This document shows positions 1 through 6,419 of a DNA stretch of 9,906 nucleotides, piece by piece. Numbering within the stretch: the first letter of the stretch is position 1; the number at the start of each line of letters is the position of its first letter. The position numbers were made by a program, and so were the translations under genes. Below the pieces are notes generated by a model. That model saw only the letters and a program-made list of their open reading frames with translations. It was not told the DNA's origin and ran no database searches. The stretch comes from Colivivens sp964537205 (GTDB taxonomy: Bacteria > Bacteroidota > Bacteroidia > Bacteroidales > Bacteroidaceae): assembly GCA_964537205.1 (NCBI GenBank), contig CAZHZH010000092.1, positions 1 through 9,906 on the forward strand. Direction: 5' to 3'.

Positions 1-30
1 ACGGAGTTCCCGGGGATCCGTTTTTTTTTT
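1..30 (+). terminator. Intrinsic terminator of an upstream gene
   Basis: ACGGA at 1-5 pairs with TCCGT at 17-21. The stem can continue inward with T7-A16, a T8-G15 wobble and C9-G14 if G6 is bulged, closing on a CCGG loop. A run of ten T follows at 21-30. A GC-rich stem followed by a T run is the classical intrinsic terminator on the + strand. The stem begins at the first base of the window, so it may extend further upstream. It probably ends a gene lying just outside and separates it from the guaB unit. Confidence 0.65.
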
Positions 31-101
31 GTGACAAGAACCGTTGAAGAATACAACAATAGTTAATAAACGACCTTGTCACACATATTTTTCATTGATA
101 C

Positions 102-134
102 TTTTCGTTCTTTCACGTAAATTACGTACCTTTG
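102..134 (+). promoter_or_regulatory. guaB promoter, Bacteroidota type
   Basis: TACCTTTG at 127-134 matches the Bacteroidota -7 consensus TAnnTTTG exactly. TTTTC at 102-106 lies 20 bases upstream and is an imperfect match to the -33 TTTG element. Transcription would start near 140, giving a leader of only about 20 bases before the guaB ATG at 160. The leader is A/T-rich with no Shine-Dalgarno sequence, as is common in this phylum. The -7 match is read directly; the -33 call and the start site are inferred. Confidence 0.6.
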
Positions 135-159
135 CAAGCAATAAAAATTTTATAGTATT

Positions 160-1638
160 ATGGCATCATTTATTGCAGATAGAGTTGTAATGGAAGGTTT
201 GACTTTTGATGATGTTCTTTTGATCCCATCATATTCAGAAGTGCTTCCTAAGACAGTTGAACTTTCAACTAAATTTTCACGTAACATTGACTTAAATATT
301 CCTTTTGTAACAGCGGCTATGGATACTGTTACAGAAGCTCCTATGGCTATTGCCATTGCTCGCGAGGGTGGTATAGGAGTAATACACAAGAACATGTCGA
401 TTGAAGACCAGGCCCGCCAGGTGTCTATAGTCAAACGCGCTGAAAATGGTATGATTTACGACCCTGTTACAATTAAGAGGGGAAAAACCGTCGGTGATGC
501 GTTAGCTATGATGTCTGAATTCCATATAGGCGGAATCCCTGTTGTCGATGATGAAGGAAAGCTTGTCGGCATAGTTACAAACCGTGACCTACGCTTCCAG
601 CGTGACAAGTCAGTTCTAATCGATACGGTTATGACGAAGGACAACCTCATTGTCACTCACCAGAAGACAGACCTTGAGAGTGCGTCTCAAATATTGCTAA
701 AGCATAAGATTGAAAAGTTGCCAGTCGTTGATGATGACAACCACCTGATAGGGCTTATTACTTATAAGGATATCACAAAGGCTGAAGACAAACCGATGGC
801 ATGCAAGGATGCTAAAGGACGTTTACGTGTGGCAGCCGGCGTTGGAGTCACTACAGATACGTTTGACCGAATAAAAGCGTTGGTTAACGCCGGGGTTGAC
901 GCCATTGTGATTGACACAGCTCATGGTCATAGTAAATTTGTGATTGAAAAAGTAAAGGAAGCCAAACAACATTTCCCTGATGTTGATATCGTCGTGGGAA
1001 ATATTGCAACGGGGGAGGCTGCGAAGATGCTTGTTGAAGCGGGTGCTGATGCTGTCAAGGTCGGCATCGGACCTGGTTCAATATGTACGACGCGCGTTGT
1101 AGCCGGTGTAGGCGTTCCTCAACTGAGTGCCGTTTATGATGTCGCAAAAACACTTGAAGGAACAGGCATTCCTGTAATAGCGGATGGTGGTCTTCGTTAT
1201 TCTGGCGATGTAGTGAAGGCTTTGGCGGCTGGTGGTTATAGCGTCATGATTGGTTCACTCGTAGCAGGAACGGAGGAGGCTCCAGGAGAGACCATATTGT
1301 TTAATGGCCGTAAGTTCAAGTCTTATCGTGGCATGGGTTCATTGGAAGCAATGGAAAACGGATCGAAGGACAGATATTTCCAGGCAGGAGAGAACGATGT
1401 GAAGAAGCTGGTTCCAGAAGGAATCGCGGGACGTGTGCCATATAAGGGAACAGTACAAGAAGTTATATATCAGCTTGTAGGCGGCTTGCGTTCAGGAATG
1501 GGATATTGTGGAGCAAAAGACATACAGACGCTTCATAAGGCGAAGTTTACACGTATCACAAACGCGGGCGTATTGGAAAGCCATCCTCATGAGGTCATTA
1601 TAACAAGTGAGGCTCCGAATTACAGTAGGCCGGAATAA
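160..1638 (+). CDS. guaB: Inosine-5'-monophosphate dehydrogenase
   Basis: This cytoplasmic enzyme oxidises IMP to XMP with NAD+, the first committed step of GTP synthesis. The protein has 492 residues, close to the usual bacterial length of about 490. It is a TIM barrel interrupted by two CBS domains (about 100-148 and 158-208), which in this family act as a nucleotide-sensing regulatory module. The catalytic loop GPGSICTTR contains Cys309. A barrel/phosphate-binding segment is ADGGLRYSGD (341-350). The RGMGSLEAM segment (390-398) and the mobile flap follow, with the Arg405-Tyr406 pair expected to activate water. All key residues appear intact. The start at 160 is chosen because MASFIADRVVMEGLTFDDVL is a full family N-terminus and lies about 20 bases after the predicted transcription start. 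The next gene begins 26 bases after the stop, so guaB probably heads a longer operon. Confidence 0.98.
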   Translation: MASFIADRVVMEGLTFDDVLLIPSYSEVLPKTVELSTKFSRNIDLNIPFVTAAMDTVTEAPMAIAIAREGGIGVIHKNMSIEDQARQVSIVKRAENGMIYDPVTIKRGKTVGDALAMMSEFHIGGIPVVDDEGKLVGIVTNRDLRFQRDKSVLIDTVMTKDNLIVTHQKTDLESASQILLKHKIEKLPVVDDDNHLIGLITYKDITKAEDKPMACKDAKGRLRVAAGVGVTTDTFDRIKALVNAGVDAIVIDTAHGHSKFVIEKVKEAKQHFPDVDIVVGNIATGEAAKMLVEAGADAVKVGIGPGSICTTRVVAGVGVPQLSAVYDVAKTLEGTGIPVIADGGLRYSGDVVKALAAGGYSVMIGSLVAGTEEAPGETILFNGRKFKSYRGMGSLEAMENGSKDRYFQAGENDVKKLVPEGIAGRVPYKGTVQEVIYQLVGGLRSGMGYCGAKDIQTLHKAKFTRITNAGVLESHPHEVIITSEAPNYSRPE

Positions 1639-1664
1639 AAACAGAATATAAATAATCATACAAT

Positions 1665-3083
1665 ATGAATAGGTTGATTGTACTGGTCACAGTCGGAATG
1701 CTGGCTTTGACGGGACACGCACAGGACGACCCTGTCTTGATGACTATAAACGGCAAGCAGGTGACACGCTCAGAATTTGAGTACAGCTATAATAAGAACA
1801 ATACTGATGGAGTTATAGACAAGAAGAGCGTGGAGGAATACGTCCCATTGTTCATTGACTTCAAATTGAAGGTTGCAGCGGCAGAAGACGCAAGATATGA
1901 TACACTGACAAGCGTCGTTAAGGATTTGCGCAGCTATAAGGAGCAAATGGTGCTTCCTACTATTGTTGACAAAGATTTTATAGAGCGCGAGGCCAAGGCG
2001 ACGTATGATAATACTGCCGCGCGTTTTGCCGGCCAGGATATATTGACAGCAAGCCATATATTGGTGCTTATGCGCCAAGACGCTACCGACGCGCAACAGA
2101 AAGTGGCAAAACAACGTATAGATTCCATATACAGCGCCATTCAGAACGGAGCAGATTTTGCGACATTGGCAAAGCAGTACTCAGATGATAAGGCGTCTGC
2201 TGCAAAGGGTGGCAGGTTGGGACAATTCGGAAAAGGCATGATGATTCCAGACTTCGAAAACGCCGTATATGCGATGAAGGTCGGTGAAATATCGAAACCA
2301 GTCAAAACTACAGTCGGCTGGCATATAATTAAATTGGAAGACCGGCATCCTTTTGAGTCATATGAGTTCCATCATGACAACATAGTTAAGTTTTTGGAGT
2401 CGCGTGGAATCAATGAGGCATCGGCAAACCATTATATTGATTCAATCGCCGGAGTGCAGAATGTGAAGCGTGATGTTGTTGTGGAGAATTTGTTCGAAAA
2501 ACTAATATCCAAAGATAAAGATGCCAAATATCTCGCACAAGAGTACTATGATGGCACGTTGATGTACGAAATATGGAAGGATCAAATAGTAGATAAAGTA
2601 ATGAAGGACGAGGCGGGGATTGAAGCTTATTATAATAAGAACAAGAAAAACTATAAGTGGGACACGCCCCGTTTTAAGGGAATAATCATTCATGCGAAGG
2701 ATCAATTGACAGTCGACGCGGGCAAACTGCTTTTGAAGAAGGTGAAAGACGACAGCTTGTGGGGTAAGACTCTGGTTGACGCGTTCAATAATGACTCTGT
2801 CAAAAAAGTACGTATTGAGCACGGTATATTCAAACAAGGAGACAATGCCAATGTAGACATATTCGTGTTTGGTGAATCAAAGGACATAAAACCTATGAAG
2901 GACTACCCCGTTACAGACGTGTACGGCCGTCTGCTGAAGAAGCCGGAATCGTATAAGGATGTTAAGGGACAAGTAACGGCCGACTACCAGTTGGTTAAAG
3001 AAAGAGAATGGGTGGAAGGACTGAGGAAGAAGTATCCTTACAGCGTAAATCAAGAAGTTTTGAAAACAGTAAACAATCATTGA
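1665..3083 (+). CDS. Secreted parvulin-type peptidyl-prolyl isomerase
   Basis: This is a probable periplasmic folding factor that isomerises Xaa-Pro bonds and/or holds outer-membrane precursors. The 472-residue protein starts with a signal peptide (hydrophobic core about 4-16, likely cleavage after GHAQ at residue 20). A helical N-terminal region (about 24-125) resembles the chaperone part of SurA/PpiC proteins. One well-preserved PpiC/parvulin domain spans about 127-226, with TASHILVLM, YSDD, KGGRLGQFGKGMMIPDFE and GWHIIKLED. The C-terminal half (about 315-472) has a charged helical start and ends in a conserved-looking tail (PESYKDVKGQVTADYQ, then KKYPYSVNQEVLK). It may hold a second, degenerate parvulin-like fold, but I cannot show that from motifs. 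It lies 26 bases after guaB and 14 bases before the SurA-like gene. The activity is a family inference; the specific client is unknown. Confidence 0.9.
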   Translation: MNRLIVLVTVGMLALTGHAQDDPVLMTINGKQVTRSEFEYSYNKNNTDGVIDKKSVEEYVPLFIDFKLKVAAAEDARYDTLTSVVKDLRSYKEQMVLPTIVDKDFIEREAKATYDNTAARFAGQDILTASHILVLMRQDATDAQQKVAKQRIDSIYSAIQNGADFATLAKQYSDDKASAAKGGRLGQFGKGMMIPDFENAVYAMKVGEISKPVKTTVGWHIIKLEDRHPFESYEFHHDNIVKFLESRGINEASANHYIDSIAGVQNVKRDVVVENLFEKLISKDKDAKYLAQEYYDGTLMYEIWKDQIVDKVMKDEAGIEAYYNKNKKNYKWDTPRFKGIIIHAKDQLTVDAGKLLLKKVKDDSLWGKTLVDAFNNDSVKKVRIEHGIFKQGDNANVDIFVFGESKDIKPMKDYPVTDVYGRLLKKPESYKDVKGQVTADYQLVKEREWVEGLRKKYPYSVNQEVLKTVNNH

Positions 3084-3097
3084 AAACGACGTTCAAT

Positions 3098-4459
3098 ATG
3101 AGATTAATAGGATTGATGACAGTACTGATGATATGTCAGACGACGGTTTTGGCACAATCGAGTGACAATGTAATCGACGAGGTTATATGGGTTGTCGGCG
3201 ACGAGGCTATATTGAAGTCAGATGTTGAGGAAACCAGAATAAACGCGCAGATGGAAGGCATGCATTTTGATGGTGACCCGTATTGCGTCATTCCTGAACA
3301 ACTTGCCATTCAAAAACTGTTCCTTCATCAAGCGGCTGAGGATTCTGTGGAGGTCACCGACTCCAGGGTGTGGCAGGAAACAGACAGCTGGTTGGACAAC
3401 CTTGTGCAAGTAATAGGTTCAAGAGAAAAGCTTGAGCAGTATTTTGGCAAAACGATGACCCAACTGCGTGAAGAACGGTTTGAGGCTCAAAAAGACATGA
3501 TGCTTGTCCGTGAGGTGCAAAGCAAACTGATCAGCAATACCAAAGTAACGCCGGCTCAAGTACGCAATTACTTCAAATCGATGCCGGAAGACAGCCTGCC
3601 GTTCATACCTACGACGGTGGAAGTGCAAATCATAACACGCGCCCCAGAAATCACTCAGGCCGAGATAGACAACATAAAGGCTGACCTGCGCAGTTATACC
3701 GAACGCATCAATTCCGGAAGAGACAAGTTTTCCACACTTGCCATATTGTATTCTGAAGACGGATCAGCCTCAAAAGGCGGAGAATTGGGTTTTATGGGAC
3801 GTGCCGACCTTGTACCAGAGTTTGCCAATGTCGCATTCAGCTTGACGGATCCTAATACAGTCAGCAAGATCGTGGAGACCGAATACGGCTTCCATATCAT
3901 ACAGCTTATTGAAAAACGTGGTGACAGAATAAATGTACGGCATATACTTCGCAAGCCAAAACCATCTGAGGAGGCGATAGAGCAGGGAATCCAGTTTCTC
4001 GACTCTGTAGCGAATGACATTCGTGAGGGAAAATACACGTTTGATCAGGCCGTCCCTTATTTGTCGGATGATAAGAATACCAATAAGAACTATGGTATAA
4101 TGGTTTATAAAGATCCGGAAACATACACTGCTTCGTCGAAATTCGAAATGGTTAACTTGCCTACGGCTGTCGCACGTGTGGTGACCAATATGAATGTGGG
4201 AGAGATCTCGAAACCGTTCACCATGGTCAACGACCAAGGCAAGGAAGTGGTTGCGATCGTAAAACTGAAGAACCGTACCAATGGCCACAGGGCGACTATG
4301 AAGGATGACTACCAAGCCCTTCAGACTGTCATGGTAAATAAGCTGAATGAAGAGAAAATTGACAAATGGATAAGAGACAAGCAAAAGACTACGTATATCC
4401 GCATCAACGAAGGATGGAGAAACTGTGAATTCAAATACCCTGGTTGGATAAAAGAATAA
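3098..4459 (+). CDS. surA: SurA-like periplasmic chaperone / peptidyl-prolyl isomerase
   Basis: This is a probable chaperone for outer-membrane beta-barrel precursors. I place the start at 3098 (MRLIGLMTVLMICQTTVLAQ), which gives 453 residues and a clean signal peptide cleaved near residue 20. An in-frame ATG at 3008 would add 30 charged residues that overlap the upstream gene and would bury the signal peptide. The architecture matches SurA: N-terminal chaperone domain (about 24-172, with the family-like WVVGDEAILKSDVEE), first parvulin domain (about 175-273, with KGGELGFMGRADLVPEF and GFHIIQLIEKRGD), second parvulin-like domain (about 278-393, opening with NVRHIL) and a C-terminal helix rich in charge. 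The first parvulin domain looks canonical. In the second the central glycine-rich segment reads NKNYGIMVYKDP, so it is probably inactive. The gene sits 7 bases before the OstA-like gene, consistent with a shared role in envelope assembly. The symbol is given by architecture, not proven orthology. Confidence 0.86.
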   Translation: MRLIGLMTVLMICQTTVLAQSSDNVIDEVIWVVGDEAILKSDVEETRINAQMEGMHFDGDPYCVIPEQLAIQKLFLHQAAEDSVEVTDSRVWQETDSWLDNLVQVIGSREKLEQYFGKTMTQLREERFEAQKDMMLVREVQSKLISNTKVTPAQVRNYFKSMPEDSLPFIPTTVEVQIITRAPEITQAEIDNIKADLRSYTERINSGRDKFSTLAILYSEDGSASKGGELGFMGRADLVPEFANVAFSLTDPNTVSKIVETEYGFHIIQLIEKRGDRINVRHILRKPKPSEEAIEQGIQFLDSVANDIREGKYTFDQAVPYLSDDKNTNKNYGIMVYKDPETYTASSKFEMVNLPTAVARVVTNMNVGEISKPFTMVNDQGKEVVAIVKLKNRTNGHRATMKDDYQALQTVMVNKLNEEKIDKWIRDKQKTTYIRINEGWRNCEFKYPGWIKE

Positions 4460-4466
4460 GTGACAC

Positions 4467-6107
4467 ATGCAGATTGTTCTTACACAAGTACAGAGTAGTG
4501 TAAATAGTTATAGGATGCTTCTTGTGGGCATCCTATGCTTGCTGATATTTGAGCCTGCAAAATCACAAAACCGAAACAAGCAAACAGACTCAAGAATATA
4601 CTTGATCCACTCCGATGTCTTGTACAAGACCCCCGAGGATCCACATGCCGAGATTTTGGTGGGCAACGTAAAGCTCAGCCACGAAGGAGTATACTTGGAT
4701 TGTGACAGCGCGCGGTTCTACAGGGAAGACAACTCCTTCGACGCTTTCGGACATGTTAAGATGATACAAGGAGATACTTTGTCGTTGAACAGCGACAGCT
4801 TGTTTTACGATGGATTTGGAATGCAGGCGCACGCACGTGGCAGTGTGGTCTTGATACACCGCAAGTCGAAACTGACGACGGAGAAACTCGACTATGACCG
4901 AGTGTACGGAGTCGGCATGTATATTGACGGGGGCACTCTGTATGATAACGAAAACGTACTCACGTCGAACTGGGGGCAATATACGCCGTCCACGCATGAG
5001 GCTTTCTTCACCGATGATGTAGAACTCGAGAATCCCAAGTTCAAGCTCATTTCCGACACCTTATATTATTATACGGATATAGAGGTCGCCAAAATTGTCA
5101 CCCCGTCGAACATCACCACTTCGGACGGGACGTTCGTTTATGGCGAGGCGGGGAAATATGACACTAAAAATTCACGCGCCAACCTTTTGAACCGCTCTTA
5201 TGTCATAAAAGACATGAGGAAGATAATCGGTGACAGCTTGTATTATGACAAAGAATCGGGCGTCAGCGAGGCGTTTGGTGACGTCCTGCTTACAGATGAT
5301 GAAAACCTCTGTGCCATAAAGGGCAATTATTTATGGTACGACGTAAACACAGGCAATGCGTTTGCGACAGACAGTGCGGTGGCCATGGAGTATTCAGGCG
5401 CAGACACCTTGTACGTTCATGGTGACACCTTGAGAATGAACACATATAACCTTGACACCGATTCGGTATATCGCAACCTTTATGCATATCACCATGTCAG
5501 AATGTTCAGGAATGATGTGCAAGGGGTGTGCGATTCGCTTGTGACATTGCAACTCGATTCTTGTACGTACATGTATGGCCAGCCAATCTTGTGGCATGAC
5601 ACACAGCAGATATTCGGTGAGGAAATACGAATATACAATAACGACAGCACTGTTGACTGGATACATATAATCAGGCAGGCAATGACAATAGAGCGATTGG
5701 ATTCAGTGTCGTATAACCAGGTGTCGTCCAGGGAGATGATGTGCTATTTCAATAACGGCGAGATAGAGCGCAATGAAGCCCATGGTAATGTGTTCGTCGT
5801 GTATTTCTTTGAGGAGAAAGACAGCAACCGCATATTGATGAACTATACGGAGACCACGGAATTGAAATTGTATATGAAAGACAAGAAGGTGACCAAGATA
5901 TGGATGCCAAGGTCTACTGGAACGATGTACCCTATCTTGAAGATACCTGCCGACAAGCGGTATCTGTCGAAATTCGCGTGGTTCGACTATATACGTCCCG
6001 TTGACAAGGACGACTTGTTCCAATGGCGGAGCAAGGGTCAGAAGAATATGCTTAAAGCGACGGAGGACCGTGTTCTGCCTATACAGGATTTGAAGAATAT
6101 TAAATGA
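4467..6107 (+). CDS. OstA/LptA-like outer-membrane biogenesis protein
   Basis: This 546-residue protein is a probable periplasmic member of the OstA/LptA superfamily, whose members bridge lipopolysaccharide to the outer membrane. A hydrophobic segment MLLVGILCLLIF (17-28) followed by PAKSQ looks like a signal peptide with a long N-terminal part. The internal ATG at 4515 is an alternative start, but it would remove Arg16, the only positive charge before the core. The mature protein is built from repeated beta motifs of roughly 30 residues, alternating a D-[ST]-L-x-[YF] signature (DSLFYD near 110, DTLYYY near 197, DSLYYD near 256) with G-x-V turns at 66, 95, 125, 271 and 440. This is the pattern expected of an LptA-type jellyroll. 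It is about three times the length of E. coli LptA, as is typical of the Bacteroidota OstA-like family (Pfam OstA_2 by memory). Its place after surA supports an envelope role. Lipopolysaccharide binding itself is inferred. Confidence 0.85.
   Translation: MQIVLTQVQSSVNSYRMLLVGILCLLIFEPAKSQNRNKQTDSRIYLIHSDVLYKTPEDPHAEILVGNVKLSHEGVYLDCDSARFYREDNSFDAFGHVKMIQGDTLSLNSDSLFYDGFGMQAHARGSVVLIHRKSKLTTEKLDYDRVYGVGMYIDGGTLYDNENVLTSNWGQYTPSTHEAFFTDDVELENPKFKLISDTLYYYTDIEVAKIVTPSNITTSDGTFVYGEAGKYDTKNSRANLLNRSYVIKDMRKIIGDSLYYDKESGVSEAFGDVLLTDDENLCAIKGNYLWYDVNTGNAFATDSAVAMEYSGADTLYVHGDTLRMNTYNLDTDSVYRNLYAYHHVRMFRNDVQGVCDSLVTLQLDSCTYMYGQPILWHDTQQIFGEEIRIYNNDSTVDWIHIIRQAMTIERLDSVSYNQVSSREMMCYFNNGEIERNEAHGNVFVVYFFEEKDSNRILMNYTETTELKLYMKDKKVTKIWMPRSTGTMYPILKIPADKRYLSKFAWFDYIRPVDKDDLFQWRSKGQKNMLKATEDRVLPIQDLKNIK
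4510..4536 (+). repeat. Perfect hairpin near the ostA-like start
   Basis: ATAGGATGC at 4510-4518 is the exact reverse complement of GCATCCTAT at 4528-4536, leaving a 9-base loop. The hairpin lies inside the signal-peptide coding region and encloses the alternative ATG at 4515 in its 5' arm. The pairing is directly visible; any effect on translation is unproven. Confidence 0.5.
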
Positions 6108-6123
6108 AAGGACTAATCAAATT

Positions 6124-6417
6124 ATGGGATTGTTTCAAGTGAATAAGCCAAGAGGCTTTCAGCACAACTATATGTATTATGACCCGCGTAAGGAAAAACT
6201 GCAGAAAATAGAGGAAAAGGCCAAACGCGAGTTGGGCATGCTCCCTGAAAAAGAGTTTGATCCGGAAGACATCCGCGGAAAATTCGTCGGCGCGACCAAA
6301 CATCTGAAACGACGCAAGGAAAGTGGCAGGAAGCCTATACCTTCGGGAGTTTTGATTATCATCATTATCGGGCTTGTGCTGCTGATGAAGTTTTTATATA
6401 CTGGCACGTTATTCTGA
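6124..6417 (+). CDS. Small protein with C-terminal membrane span, function unknown
   Basis: I do not recognise this 97-residue protein as a named family. The N-terminal part carries an aromatic and basic stretch (RGFQHNYMYYDPRKEKL, 10-26) followed by a strongly charged, probably helical region (about 22-70). The C-terminus is a single membrane span, LIIIIIGLVLLMKFLY at about 77-92, leaving only five residues beyond it. There is no signal peptide. The positive residues just before the span (KRRKESGRK, 62-70) predict that the N-terminal part stays in the cytoplasm, as in a tail-anchored inner-membrane protein. A weak Shine-Dalgarno-like AAAGGA lies at 6107-6112. The gene is 16 bases after the OstA-like gene and its stop is 2 bases before the mutL start, so all three are probably co-transcribed and mutL may be translationally coupled to it. 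A role in envelope assembly is possible from context only. Confidence 0.85.
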   Translation: MGLFQVNKPRGFQHNYMYYDPRKEKLQKIEEKAKRELGMLPEKEFDPEDIRGKFVGATKHLKRRKESGRKPIPSGVLIIIIIGLVLLMKFLYTGTLF

Positions 6418-6419
6418 TT

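Noticed and set aside
3008..3097. In-frame extension of the SurA-like gene to an ATG at 3008
   Set aside because: It overlaps the upstream gene by 76 bases, adds a charged 30-residue tail and would bury a clean signal peptide that starts at 3098.
3770..4468. Long open frame of 232 codons antisense to the SurA-like gene
   Set aside because: It mirrors a well-supported gene, has no recognisable domain and no promoter, and is best explained by codon composition of the sense strand.
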